DNA of 64,000 nt from DATHTS01 sp965219305. GTDB lineage: Bacteria; Acidobacteriota; Blastocatellia; Pyrinomonadales; Pyrinomonadaceae. Below are positions 16,274-24,800 of this stretch, one piece after another. The stretch covers positions 2,976,001 through 3,040,000 of the forward strand of contig OZ244725.1 in NCBI GenBank assembly GCA_965219305.1, written 5' to 3'. Under the pieces are notes generated by a model. It made no database searches, was not told the DNA's origin, and saw only the letters and a program-made list of their open reading frames with translations. The position numbers and the translations under genes are program-made. How positions within the stretch are numbered: position 1 is the first letter of the stretch; each line of letters opens with the position of its first letter.

Positions 16274-18721
16274 ATGATGAACAAAACGACTTTTGAATCT
16301 TTAGAATATCAAAAACTCCTCACGCTCGTCGCGCGAAATGCAAATACGCCGATGGGCAGAGATTTGCTCGAAAATCTCGCGCCGCTCAAAAGCAGAATGC
16401 AGCTCGACAAAGATTTGCGGGCGATCCGCGAAACCTTATTTTTGCAGGAAGAACGGCAAATTTCGTGGACGTTCAGCGGAATAGAAAATCCGACGGACGC
16501 GCTGGCGATTTTGAAAATCAAAAACGCGACGCTCGAACCCGTGAGGATGCTGGAAATCACGCGGCTGATAAATCAGGCACTTTTCGCGCGTTCGGTGATT
16601 CAGCCGGAAAAGGAAAACGTGCCGACGCTCTGGCAAACAGTCGAGATTTTGCCGCAGACTTTGTTTGAAACTATCAAACGGGTTAATACGAAACTTCTGC
16701 CGTCGGGCGAAATTGACGATGCCGCGTCGCCGGAATTAGCGCGTCTGCGACGCGAGATAAACGCTCAGCGCGGTCGTTTACAGAAAACGCTCGAGACTTT
16801 GATGCGAAGCAAGGAAAACGCGATTCAAGACCAAATTGTTACGCAGAGAAACGAGCGTTTCGTGATTCCCGTCAAAGCGGATTTTTCCGGCAAAATTCAA
16901 GGCGTGGCGCACGGCGCGTCATCGAGCGGCGCGACGATTTTTATCGAACCGCTCGAAGCGATTGAAGCAAACAACGAACTGCAAAAATTAAAAGGAAACG
17001 AAGAACGCGAAGTTGCCAGAATTTTGTTTAGTTTGACAGAAGATCTGCGCGCACAGCTTCCTGCAATCGAAGCGGCGGTTGACGCGGTTGCGGAACTCGA
17101 TTTCGTCAAAGCAAAAACCGAATTCGCCAAAAAATTCCGCGCCGTCGTGCCGCAAATCACGGACGATGACACATTAGATTTGATCGAAGCGCGACATCCG
17201 TTGCTCGAAGAAAATTTGCGGCAGAATTCAGTAATCAGTAATCAGAAGTCAGTAGAAAATCCAAAATCCAAAATCCAAAATCCAAAATCGGATGAAATCG
17301 TTCCGGTTTCTTTCAAACTGACCAAACAAAATTCCGTAATGATAATTTCCGGCGCGAATGCGGGCGGAAAAACCGTCGTTTTGAAAACTGCCGGACTTTT
17401 GAGTTTGATGGCGGTTTCCGGTTTGCCCGTTCCGGCGAAAGATGCGCGGATTCCGTTTTATCGCTCGGTTTTGGCGGACATCGGCGATCAGCAAAGTTTG
17501 TCGGCGAATCTTTCGACGTTTTCTTCGCATATTTCAAATATCGCGGCGATGATGCGCGACTGCAAATCGCCGTCGCTCGTATTGCTCGATGAAGTCGGCA
17601 CGGGAACCGATCCCGAAGAAGGTTCGGCGTTGGGCGTGGCGATAGTTGATTACTTTCGCAGAAACTGCGGCTCACAAGTCGTCGCTTCGACGCATTATCG
17701 CGGACTTAAAATTTACGCGACGAACGACGAAGACGTGATAAATGCTTCGGTCGAATTCGACGAAAAAACGCTCCAGCCGACATACAAACTTTTAACCGGA
17801 ATGGCGGGAGCGTCTTCGGGAATCGAAATCGCGCGGCGTTTCGGAATTCGTGATGATGTGATCGAAGTCGCCAGAAAAAATCTCGACGTTTCCGCCCGCG
17901 AAGCCGAAAATTATCTGCATAAATTGCAGTTTGAAACCAAGCAAGCCGAAGATTTGCGAATCGCGCTCGAAGAAGAACGCGAGGCGACGGCGATGAAATA
18001 TGCGTCGCTCGAACTCGACGCGAAAAAGCGCGAAAAGGAAAGGCGCAAGGAGTTTGAAAACGAATTAGCCGAAACCGTCAAGAGTTTTGAACGACAATCG
18101 AGAGCGTTTATTGACAGAATCGAAGACAAAGCGTTGCAGGCAAAACTCGAAAGAGAACGCAAAACCAGAAAAGCCGAACTCAATCGCGCCGTTTTGGAAA
18201 AAGCGGGAAAACCGGAAAAATCAGCGTTCGCTAAAATCGAAAAGCCGAAAACCGAAAATCGCCCACTTGCCGTCGGCGACAAAGTTTTAACGAGCTTCGG
18301 CAAAGTCGGCAAAGTCGAAAAGATTGACGGAAAAACGGCGGAAGTTTCCGTCGGCGCGCTTCGCCTGCGCGAGAAATTAAAAGATTTGCAGGCGGTCGTC
18401 AGCGAGCAAACTCCGACGGAAGGCAAACTGGAAAAACTGCAAAAACAAGCGTCAAACATCAGACTCGACGCGCCGGAAATGAGCGCGGAATTAAATCTCA
18501 TCGGACAGACAACCGCCGATGCCGAATACGAAATTGACCGTTTTTTAGACGAAGCATATATGGCGAGCCTGCCGCAAGTGCGAATAATTCACGGCTTCGG
18601 CACGGGCGCGTTGAAAAATTTTGTCCATCACTTTCTAAAAGGTCATCCGCACGTCGCAAAATACGGTTTCGCCCCGCAAGATCAAGGCGGAAACGGTGCG
18701 ACGATTGCGGAGTTGAAATAA
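16274..18721 (+). CDS. mutS2: MutS2 recombination/ribosome-rescue ATPase with Smr domain
   Basis: 815 residues. Core and lever domains lead into the ABC ATPase, with Walker A GANAGGKT at about 360-367 and the Walker B region LVLLDEVGTGTDPEEGSA. A long charged coiled-coil clamp follows, then a C-terminal Smr domain from about residue 737 (LNLIGQTTADAE, IIHGFGTGAL). MutS2 lacks the mismatch-recognition domain. It suppresses homologous recombination and, in Bacillus, splits collided ribosomes; the Smr domain is a nuclease-like module. Just before the ATPase domain (about residues 319-340) the sequence is a low-complexity SVISNQKSVENPKSKIQNPK insert produced by heptamer DNA repeats. That insert is not part of the usual fold. 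Two adjacent ATGs at 16274 and 16277 could both serve as start. Confidence 0.95.
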   Translation: MMNKTTFESLEYQKLLTLVARNANTPMGRDLLENLAPLKSRMQLDKDLRAIRETLFLQEERQISWTFSGIENPTDALAILKIKNATLEPVRMLEITRLINQALFARSVIQPEKENVPTLWQTVEILPQTLFETIKRVNTKLLPSGEIDDAASPELARLRREINAQRGRLQKTLETLMRSKENAIQDQIVTQRNERFVIPVKADFSGKIQGVAHGASSSGATIFIEPLEAIEANNELQKLKGNEEREVARILFSLTEDLRAQLPAIEAAVDAVAELDFVKAKTEFAKKFRAVVPQITDDDTLDLIEARHPLLEENLRQNSVISNQKSVENPKSKIQNPKSDEIVPVSFKLTKQNSVMIISGANAGGKTVVLKTAGLLSLMAVSGLPVPAKDARIPFYRSVLADIGDQQSLSANLSTFSSHISNIAAMMRDCKSPSLVLLDEVGTGTDPEEGSALGVAIVDYFRRNCGSQVVASTHYRGLKIYATNDEDVINASVEFDEKTLQPTYKLLTGMAGASSGIEIARRFGIRDDVIEVARKNLDVSAREAENYLHKLQFETKQAEDLRIALEEEREATAMKYASLELDAKKREKERRKEFENELAETVKSFERQSRAFIDRIEDKALQAKLERERKTRKAELNRAVLEKAGKPEKSAFAKIEKPKTENRPLAVGDKVLTSFGKVGKVEKIDGKTAEVSVGALRLREKLKDLQAVVSEQTPTEGKLEKLQKQASNIRLDAPEMSAELNLIGQTTADAEYEIDRFLDEAYMASLPQVRIIHGFGTGALKNFVHHFLKGHPHVAKYGFAPQDQGGNGATIAELK
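17229..17291 (+). repeat. Heptamer repeats inside the mutS2 coding sequence
   Basis: Units of CAGTAAT/CAGAAGT type are followed by about four CCAAAAT units, with 7-base periodicity. The tract keeps the mutS2 frame open and encodes an Asn/Lys/Ser/Pro-rich linker. The same CCAAAAT/AAAATCC heptamer occurs, inverted, at 40292-40320. Confidence 0.85.
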
Positions 18722-18749
18722 TTTCGAGGAATTTTTAAAATACTGAATT

Positions 18750-19025
18750 ATGTTGACGCAACAGGAAATATTAAAAGAAATTTTCACGCTACCGCCATCG
18801 GAACAACGCGAGATTGCCGACAAAATAACTCGTAACGCTGAAAATCTGTCAGAAAGCAATTTGGACGAAACAGATAATTTTCGGCGTGAATTATCTATTG
18901 ATGAAAGAATTGCCATCGCTCGCAATCTTTCCGGCTGTCTCAAACCTGAATCGGGTTATACACCGATGACAAAAGAAGAAGAACGCGAATTGATCGAAGA
19001 ATATCTGGCGGAAAAATACTCGTAA
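18750..19025 (+). CDS. Putative antitoxin of a PIN-domain toxin-antitoxin pair
   Basis: 91 acidic residues with a helical N-terminal half (LTQQEILKEIFTLPPSEQREIADKI) and a Glu-rich C-terminus (MTKEEERELIEEYLAEKYS), the usual shape of a small VapB-like antitoxin. I do not recognise the exact family. Its stop codon TAA overlaps the ATG of the downstream PIN toxin by one base (19025), which implies translational coupling. The role is inferred mainly from this arrangement. The N-terminal part would bind the operator and the C-terminal tail would wrap the toxin. Confidence 0.7.
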   Translation: MLTQQEILKEIFTLPPSEQREIADKITRNAENLSESNLDETDNFRRELSIDERIAIARNLSGCLKPESGYTPMTKEEERELIEEYLAEKYS

Positions 19026-19432
19026 TGCGCGTTTTAATTGATACGAATGTGATTTTAGATTATGTGCTTGAACGCCAACCTTTTCACGCCGATGCCGAAG
19101 AAATTGTTTTGCGCGTCGCCAAGTGCGAATTTGCGGGTTATGTTTCAAGCATTACGCCGATCAATGTTTATTACACCGGCAGAAAAATTAAAGGCAAAGA
19201 GGCAACGCTAAAGACAGTCAGAAGATTGTTGAGATTATTTGAAGTTTGCGCGGCAGATAAAACGGTTTTGCAAAAAGCATTTAACGCAAATTTTAACGAT
19301 TATGAAGATGCCGTCCAACACGAATGCGCCGTTGCGGAAAATCTCGACGCAATTGTTACGCGCAATACGAAAGATTATAAAAATTCGAGCCTAAAGATTT
19401 ACACGCCGGACGAGTTTTTGAAAGTTTTGTGA
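19025..19432 (+). CDS. PIN-domain ribonuclease toxin (VapC-like)
   Basis: 135 residues, the standard length. The PIN acidic residues are Asp6 in LIDTNVILD, Asp92/Asp95 in NDYEDAVQ, and Asp117 in TRNTKDYK. This is the Mg-dependent RNase fold of VapC toxins, which cut tRNA or rRNA when the antitoxin is degraded. The upstream partner overlaps by one base. The SSITPINVYYTGRKIKG block resembles the PIN subfamily common in Acidobacteria and Bacteroidetes. Toxicity is inferred from family and layout only. Confidence 0.85.
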   Translation: MRVLIDTNVILDYVLERQPFHADAEEIVLRVAKCEFAGYVSSITPINVYYTGRKIKGKEATLKTVRRLLRLFEVCAADKTVLQKAFNANFNDYEDAVQHECAVAENLDAIVTRNTKDYKNSSLKIYTPDEFLKVL

Positions 19433-19526
19433 TAATTCGATAAATCTCGTGCGTTTTAAGATTAGCTTTTTCCCCACAAAATCAATTTGACAAGAATGTT
19501 ATGATTTAACAACAAGAGATTTTGAA

Positions 19527-20276
19527 ATGAAAAATTTAATTTTAACAATTTTATGTGTTTTCACTCTATCTGCTTTTTTGTTTGCTCAAGAGGTGAAAGA
19601 GGATTTGGTTTTAGTAGAATCATTTGAAAAACCAAATTGCGAATTGCTTATTGCTGAACTGGATAATTTGATGATTCGTACACAAAACAAACCGGAAACT
19701 TCCGGCTATGTTGTTATTCACGGCGGACAAAATCCGATTGATAATATTATTTGGGAACGTGCGGTTAGATGGCATTTAAAATTACGGAAATACGATCCTA
19801 AAAAAATTTCAGTTTTAACTACAAGATCAAATCAGAATTTTAAAATTGATTTGTTTGTAGCTGCAAACGCGACAAAGCCGACCGGAGAAGATGAAAATTT
19901 CAGCTATGTTTTACCGAATGCTAAACCGATTCTTTTTGCATCTGATGCCGTTTCGATTATCAAAATTGACGGAAAAGAGACATATTTGAACGCCGGATGT
20001 GAAGTTTGCTGTTTGGATTCTTTAGATTTTAATATATTGTCAGCCTTTTTAGAAGCTAACCCACAGTTAAAAGCGGAAATCAGAATCATCAACAGATCGA
20101 AAAAAATGGCTGATAAATTGAGTAGAATTATTTTAGATGAAGCGGTAAACGATTATAAAATTTCTTCTGACAGAATAAACATTAAATATGGCGGGAAAGG
20201 AAAACGGGATAAATCCGATTCAATTGAGATTTCAGATGTTGAAACTCGGCTAATTCCTTATTTGACTAAAACTTAG
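19527..20276 (+). CDS. Secreted protein of unknown function
   Basis: 249 residues with a signal peptide (MKNLILTILCVFTLSAFLFA, cleavage near FAQ). The mature region has a YVVIHGGQNPIDNIIWERAV block and a late segment (ADKLSRIILDEAVNDYKISSDRINIKYGGKGKRD) that loosely recalls OmpA-like peptidoglycan-binding sequence, with two Cys residues in CEVCCLDS. I cannot assign a family. It stands alone and its 3' end overlaps the convergent VWFA gene by four bases. Confidence 0.65.
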   Translation: MKNLILTILCVFTLSAFLFAQEVKEDLVLVESFEKPNCELLIAELDNLMIRTQNKPETSGYVVIHGGQNPIDNIIWERAVRWHLKLRKYDPKKISVLTTRSNQNFKIDLFVAANATKPTGEDENFSYVLPNAKPILFASDAVSIIKIDGKETYLNAGCEVCCLDSLDFNILSAFLEANPQLKAEIRIINRSKKMADKLSRIILDEAVNDYKISSDRINIKYGGKGKRDKSDSIEISDVETRLIPYLTKT

Positions 20277-21193
20277 TTTGATTTGATATTTGGCGGTTGT
20301 TGTAATTTCGTGCGGATTTCGATTCCTTCGTCTCCAAGAAGAAAAACTCGTCGTGCGTCGTAAGAAGAAAAATTTGTCGGGAAATATGACAGCAAGTAAC
20401 GGTTGCTGTGAAGTTCGTCGCAGATAAATTTCGCCGCTTCTTTGGCTTGAGAAATATCAAAGGCTTTACCGCCGCTTTTCTCGGTAATATCTTTAATAAC
20501 GACATTTGCTTTCGGTTGATTACGGCGATACGCGCCGCCCGTTCGATCAGGCATTTGCAGGGCGTAAACTGTAATATTCTGACGCAGAAGTTCGTCAATC
20601 ATCGAATCGAACGGAGTTTTGCTTCCGCGATCGAGACCGTCGCCGATTACAACAACGGCAGTTTTTCTTGTACCGGGCATCAGCGGAACTAAAACTTCTT
20701 TGACGGTTGCGTTTACAGCATCAAAGAGATACGGATTTCCCTTTTTACGAAGCGTACCGAGCGAAGTTTCCAATTTCTTTGCGTCGTCCGTCCATTCCTG
20801 AATAATTTCCGGTTTTTCATCGTAAGCGATAACAAAAAGTTGATCGCCGTCAAAAATTTCGTAAGCAAATTCCATCGCCGCCGATTTCAAAGTTTCAATA
20901 TCTGCGCCGACTGTCTGCGAATTATCAACAAGCAAAACTATGCGCGACGGCGACGGGTCAAAACTGAAATTTTTTATCCGCTGCTCAAATCCATTTTCGT
21001 AAAGATGAATGTCTTCGGTTTTGATCGGTTCTTTTGATTCGCCCGTGCGCCGCGCCGTGACGCTCAAAATCGTTCCTTCGATATTTGCCGTATCTTGTTT
21101 GCTGTGACCGGATTGCGCGAAAACTGAGGCTGAAGAGAAAATCAAAATCACAGTAATAAACCAAATTCTTTTTTGAGCCGAAACTTTTATCAT
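20273..21193 (-). CDS. Secreted VWFA-related domain protein (acidobacterial type)
   Basis: 306 residues with a signal peptide ending at VFAQ (about residue 26). It carries a von Willebrand factor A fold with a modified MIDAS motif in VLLVDNSQTVG, then VVVIGDGLDRGSKTPFD and NITVYALQM. A short domain before the VWA (IEDIHLYENGFEQRIKNFSF) is the usual lead-in of the acidobacterial VWFA-related family. VWA domains mediate metal-dependent protein binding outside the cell; the partner is unknown. Its ATG overlaps the stop of the FmdB-like gene by four bases (ATGA), so the two are co-translated. Confidence 0.85.
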   Translation of the reverse strand: MIKVSAQKRIWFITVILIFSSASVFAQSGHSKQDTANIEGTILSVTARRTGESKEPIKTEDIHLYENGFEQRIKNFSFDPSPSRIVLLVDNSQTVGADIETLKSAAMEFAYEIFDGDQLFVIAYDEKPEIIQEWTDDAKKLETSLGTLRKKGNPYLFDAVNATVKEVLVPLMPGTRKTAVVVIGDGLDRGSKTPFDSMIDELLRQNITVYALQMPDRTGGAYRRNQPKANVVIKDITEKSGGKAFDISQAKEAAKFICDELHSNRYLLSYFPTNFSSYDARRVFLLGDEGIEIRTKLQQPPNIKSN

Positions 21194-21513
21194 TCTTTTT
21201 TGTCCTTCCCCGAAGTTTTTTCGGTGGTTTTTGATTCTTTTGATGCAGAATCGGACTTCCCGGTTGATTCGTTAGCCGAACTTTTTTCGGTTTTCCCGGA
21301 ATTTTCGGAATTTCCTGAAGATTTATCCGTTTTCTTCCCGGCGTAATCAGTAACATACCAACCCTCACCTTTGAATTGAAATCCTGACAGCGACCACTGT
21401 TTTTCCATTTTCCCACCACAGTTTTCACAAACTTTTAGAGGTTCGTCGGAAACTTTCTGATGTTTTTCGATATGCGCTCCGCAATCGACACATTTGTATT
21501 CGTAAATCGGCAT
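21190..21513 (-). CDS. FmdB-family zinc-ribbon protein
   Basis: 107 residues. The N-terminal half is the FmdB zinc ribbon MPIYEYKCVDCG...CENCGGKM with two CxxC pairs. A QFKGEGWYVTDYA block follows, typical of the family. The second half is a disordered Ser/Lys/Thr/Glu-rich tail. FmdB proteins are putative regulators of unclear function, originally linked to formamidase operons. It is the first gene of a two-gene unit with the VWFA protein (four-base ATGA overlap). Confidence 0.88.
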   Translation of the reverse strand: MPIYEYKCVDCGAHIEKHQKVSDEPLKVCENCGGKMEKQWSLSGFQFKGEGWYVTDYAGKKTDKSSGNSENSGKTEKSSANESTGKSDSASKESKTTEKTSGKDKKE

Positions 21514-21828
21514 ACATTCGGATTATATGAAACGAAGATTTTGAAAAGCAAATCCATCGTAAATTCTTTCTTTTACAAATTATTTGGAGAAATACTTTAA
21601 AACTCAAACTAATAATGTTAACCGTCAAATAATTTTCTCTTAATTCCTTGTTTGGAGACGGTTTTTAGTGATTGCTGATTTTTTAAAATCAGAGAGTAAA
21701 TCTAAAAAAAACGGATAATTATCGGCACTAAACGATCTAAGTCGAGATAAATTTATTAAAGTCATAACTGTAAATTTTAAGTTTATCTCAGCCGAAAAAT
21801 AAGTTTGTTCAAATTAAATTTTTCTACT
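21514..21828. other. AT-rich intergenic region without recognisable gene
   Basis: Divergent spacer between the FmdB-like and GNAT genes. I see no open frame, repeat or hairpin of note until the promoter at 21829. Confidence 0.5.
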
Positions 21829-21857
21829 TTGACAAATAAGTATTTCAGGTATATAAA
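21829..21857 (+). promoter_or_regulatory. Sigma-70-type promoter for the GNAT/DUF6916/tail-collar genes
   Basis: A consensus -35 TTGACA (21829-21834), a 17-base spacer and -10 TATAAA (21852-21857). Transcription would start near 21864, leaving only about 17 bases of leader before the GTG at 21881. Confidence 0.75.
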
Positions 21858-21877
21858 AGTTTATATTAGTACCTGAA
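21844..21877. promoter_or_regulatory. Inverted repeat spanning the -10 and start site (possible operator)
   Basis: Perfect 8-base arms TTCAGGTA (21844-21851) and TACCTGAA (21870-21877) bracket the -10 box and the transcription start. That is a typical position for a repressor site, but no repressor gene is adjacent. Confidence 0.55.
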
Positions 21878-21880
21878 ACG

Positions 21881-22366
21881 GTGACGATTTTAGCGAAAAA
21901 AATTGCTTTAAGTCCGGTAAATTTTCCCGATGACGCGGCGTTTTTAAAAGAAATTTATATCAGCAATCGTACGGAAGATTTAGTTTTATGGTCGTCTGGT
22001 TTGGGCGAACAACAAGCGAAACATCTTTTGGAAATGCAGTATGAAGGACAAAAAAACCAGTATCAAGTTGATTTTCCGTTTGCCGTTGACAGCATTATTC
22101 TTTTTAACAAAATTCCGGTCGGGCGTTTTTTGGTAGCGCGGAATGAGCGTGAGATACGCGGCGTTGACTTAAATGTTTTACCGGAATACAGAAATCTCGG
22201 AATCGGAACGGTTTTGCTCAACGATGCTATAAAAGAAGCGTCGAAAACAAATCGCCTGTTCAAATTCAGAGTTTTGAAAAATAACCGTGCCATCCGGCTT
22301 TATCTGCGTCTCGGCTGCCAGGTCATCGCCGACGAAGGTTCGCATTATGCGATGGGATGCGCGTAA
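21881..22366 (+). CDS. GNAT-family N-acetyltransferase
   Basis: 161 residues from the GTG at 21881, which sits directly after the promoter. The acetyl-CoA-binding motif is YRNLGIGTVLLNDAI, followed by the KNNRAIRLYLRLGC block with the conserved Asn and Tyr. It should acetylate an amine or a protein N-terminus; the substrate is unknown. It is the first gene of a three-gene set with a DUF6916-like protein and a tail-collar protein. The same association is remembered from other bacteria, suggesting a role in modifying or handling the collar protein. Confidence 0.83.
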   Translation: MTILAKKIALSPVNFPDDAAFLKEIYISNRTEDLVLWSSGLGEQQAKHLLEMQYEGQKNQYQVDFPFAVDSIILFNKIPVGRFLVARNEREIRGVDLNVLPEYRNLGIGTVLLNDAIKEASKTNRLFKFRVLKNNRAIRLYLRLGCQVIADEGSHYAMGCA

Positions 22367-22419
22367 GCCATAAGTTGTTATAAATAAAAAGAGTCTTATA
22401 GACTTCAGGAGAAAATAAA

Positions 22420-22731
22420 ATGTCTGAAAAACACGAAAGAGATGTTTTCGCAGAACATCTGAACAAAAAATTCGATATTCATTTCGATGATGAAAATCCG
22501 ACCGAAGCCGAATTAGTCGAGGTTGGCGAATTGAACAAAAACGAGACGACCGAATCTTATTCGCTTACTTTCGCTACGCCGCTTGACGCGCCGCCCGAAC
22601 AGGGAGTTTATAAAGTTAAAAGCGGCGAAATGGATGAACAAGAGATTTTTCTCGTTCCTGTTAGTCAGGACGCGGAAAAAATAAAGTATCAGGCGATTTT
22701 TAACCGTTTGATCGAAGAGAAAGAAAAATAG
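22420..22731 (+). CDS. DUF6916-like small protein
   Basis: 103 acidic residues. The central SYSLTFATPLDAPPEQGVYKV segment and the DEQEIFLVPV strand match the pattern I remember for DUF6916 proteins, beta-rich proteins encoded beside phage-tail-collar (Mdp-like) proteins. No signal peptide. A ribosome site (CAGGAGA) precedes the ATG. Placed between the GNAT gene and the collar gene, it may be a chaperone or capping factor for the collar protein, but that is a guess from position. Confidence 0.65.
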   Translation: MSEKHERDVFAEHLNKKFDIHFDDENPTEAELVEVGELNKNETTESYSLTFATPLDAPPEQGVYKVKSGEMDEQEIFLVPVSQDAEKIKYQAIFNRLIEEKEK

Positions 22732-22897
22732 AAAACTCAAATTGCATTTTGAAAAATATAGCAATTATGTTTTCGCAAATTGTTTTTCGATTTTTAAGTT
22801 GTGCGGCTGTCGGCGGCACTTTCAACCCGCCGGGGGAAATTTTGCCAAAACTTTTTCCGGCTTATAAATGAACTAAATAAATAGGAGATATAAAATT

Positions 22898-23419
22898 ATG
22901 GCAGAACCCTTTATCGGACAAATACAGTCTTTCGCATTTAATTTCGCACCGCAAGGTTGGGCGTATTGTAACGGGCAAATTATGGGGATTAACCAAAATC
23001 AGGCACTTTTCGCATTAATCGGAACTATGTACGGCGGAGACGGGGTAACGACTTTTGCACTTCCCGATCTGCGCGGGCGAGTTGCTCTAAATCAGGGACA
23101 ATCTTCCGCAGGAAGCAACTATGCACTCGGGCAAATCGCCGGACAGGAAAATGTTACTTTGATTACCAGTCAGATGCCGCTTCACAGTCATATGATTAAC
23201 GCATATTCGGACGTGGGAGATGATCTTTCTCCACAGAATAATTTTCCAGCCGTTCCATCAAACGGAGACAACATTTATTACACGAAGACGCCAAATGCGA
23301 CAATGAATCCGCAGACAAATTCGAACGCCGGAGGCAGTCAGCCGCATACGAATATGCAGCCGTATCTGGTTATTAATTGGTGTATCGCGCTTGTGGGAAT
23401 TTTCCCGTCACGAAATTAA
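22898..23419 (+). CDS. Phage-tail-collar (microcystin-dependent-protein-like) protein
   Basis: 173 residues. The N-terminal FIGQIQSFAFNFAPQGWAYCNGQ, the FALIGTMYGGDG block and TFALPDLRGRV make up the tail-collar fold, as in MdpB and phage short-tail-fibre collars. QMPLHSHM and PHTNMQPYLVINWCIAL complete the family pattern. No secretion signal. Such chromosomal proteins resemble tail-fibre tips and are thought to be trimeric. No other phage or contractile-injection genes occur here, so it is not evidence of a prophage. A strong terminator follows. Confidence 0.87.
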   Translation: MAEPFIGQIQSFAFNFAPQGWAYCNGQIMGINQNQALFALIGTMYGGDGVTTFALPDLRGRVALNQGQSSAGSNYALGQIAGQENVTLITSQMPLHSHMINAYSDVGDDLSPQNNFPAVPSNGDNIYYTKTPNATMNPQTNSNAGGSQPHTNMQPYLVINWCIALVGIFPSRN

Positions 23420-23453
23420 GACGAAATATACAATTTATAAACAATAGTTAAGT

Positions 23454-23492
23454 AAAAACGGAACGGCTTGAATCAAGCCATTCCGTTTTTTT
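23454..23492 (+). terminator. Rho-independent terminator after the tail-collar gene
   Basis: A long stem (AAAAACGGAACGGCTTGA against its near-perfect complement, one mismatch) with a tiny loop ends in a run of T. It also faces the convergent gene ending at 23504, so it may serve both. Confidence 0.85.
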
Positions 23493-23503
23493 ACGCCTTT
23501 TGT

Positions 23504-24517
23504 TTAATTATTACTGGTAAAGTTTATATTAGTTAATTCATCACTAACACTTATTATTTGTGATCTCTGATTGAATTGACGATTTTTGGCTTCGACCGAG
23601 AGTATGTATGAAAATCCGGCAGGAACATCTGCAAAGCGATAGTATCCGAAAGGATTGGTAATAACCGTAACCGTTTGTCCGTTAGGATCGCTCATTTTAA
23701 CCAAAGCATTGGAAATTCCCTTGCCCGAGTTTGTAACTACTCTGCCGCCAACCGAAACCGCCGCCGCCGTCGGAGCTAAAGCCGTAATATTCAAAGACCA
23801 ACCGGCAATCGTCGCATCGCCGCCGCCGCCGCGCGCGTCATATGTATATAATCTCCACGTTCCGTTCGGGTTATCGCCGTTAAATACGCTTGCGAAAGTT
23901 GCCGATCCGGTCGGAGCCGCGCGGCTGAAAGTTGTCGGAGCCGGAGCCGGATAAATATCTCCGGTAGTGGTAAAAGGTTCGCGGTCGGTCGGCAGATAAG
24001 TTCCGCTTGTGTAACTGCCGGTGGACGGCAAAAGTGCCGCTCCCGCACCACTTAAAGTTACGGTCGCGTTTGATACTACAGCAGTAGTTCCACCGACTTC
24101 GGATAAAATAGTCAAAGCATCGCCGTTCGGCGCGACAAGCAGAATTGCCAAGTTATTTGATCTCGGCACATTCATACTATTTAACGTAACGGTTACGTTG
24201 GTCGTGCTGGACGGCAAACCGCTGACAACAATATTCGACGGATACGGAGAAGCGGGCGTAGCCGGAGTCGTGTTATTTTCAAAAACCGTGATTGTGGCGA
24301 GATTTGAAAACGTTACCAATGGCGATTCATCTGATAAAAATGTTTTGGTCGCAGCATTTGTCGAATTTGCCGCGTCATTTTTGAATTTCTGTTTGCCCTG
24401 AACTATATTTATTTTTGCAGGGGTAAATAAAATAATGGTTGCGAATATAATCGCAACCGAGAAAAGAAGAAAAAACTCGCGATATTTATGTGTGATTCCA
24501 GCGTCTATTTGTTTCAT
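23504..24517 (-). CDS. Secreted protein with P-domain-like and carboxypeptidase-regulatory-like domains
   Basis: 337 residues. After a basic start there is one hydrophobic segment (about residues 15-33) that is a signal or anchor. Residues about 75-250 resemble a proprotein-convertase P-domain: SNLAILLVAPNGDALTILSE, GTWRLYTYDARGGGGDATIAGW. Residues about 253-335 form a carboxypeptidase-regulatory-like beta-sandwich: VSVGGRVVTNSGKGISNALV, NPFGYYRFADVPAG. Both modules are common in exported surface proteins and usually bind partners rather than catalyse. No enzyme domain is present. Function unknown. It is monocistronic. Confidence 0.78.
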   Translation of the reverse strand: MKQIDAGITHKYREFFLLFSVAIIFATIILFTPAKINIVQGKQKFKNDAANSTNAATKTFLSDESPLVTFSNLATITVFENNTTPATPASPYPSNIVVSGLPSSTTNVTVTLNSMNVPRSNNLAILLVAPNGDALTILSEVGGTTAVVSNATVTLSGAGAALLPSTGSYTSGTYLPTDREPFTTTGDIYPAPAPTTFSRAAPTGSATFASVFNGDNPNGTWRLYTYDARGGGGDATIAGWSLNITALAPTAAAVSVGGRVVTNSGKGISNALVKMSDPNGQTVTVITNPFGYYRFADVPAGFSYILSVEAKNRQFNQRSQIISVSDELTNINFTSNN

Positions 24518-24748
24518 ATTGACCTCGTTTTTTACTTTGAATTGCGGAGATTAAATATTAAGAGTGATCCGGCAACTAAAATAATCTAATTTTACAAAAC
24601 TTGAAGTTGTTTTTAATACTAATTCGTGTAATCACGAATACTAATACAATATACTCTTACTTATAAATTTTTCCAAACTCAAATTAGTCTAAAACATACT
24701 TTGGTAAAAATTTCTTAAATATTTAATAAAACATAGGTAAACAAAGGG

Positions 24749-24780
24749 AAATACGGAGACTTCTAGAAGTCTCCGTATTT
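24749..24780 (-). terminator. Perfect 32-bp palindrome, terminator of trxB
   Basis: AAATACGGAGACTTCT and its exact complement with no loop base between them, 21 bases downstream of the trxB stop and close to T-runs. Confidence 0.75.
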
Positions 24781-24800
24781 TGATTTTTCAAATTAATTAT

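Noticed and set aside
18690..19450. mutS2 tail copy behind the toxin-antitoxin pair (parallel to glcD)
   Set aside because: A vague GAAATAATTTCGA-like similarity after the toxin stop is too short to exceed chance.
22898..23419. Prophage or phage-tail-like particle locus
   Set aside because: Only a single tail-collar-type gene with GNAT and DUF6916 neighbours; no capsid, sheath, baseplate or lysis genes.
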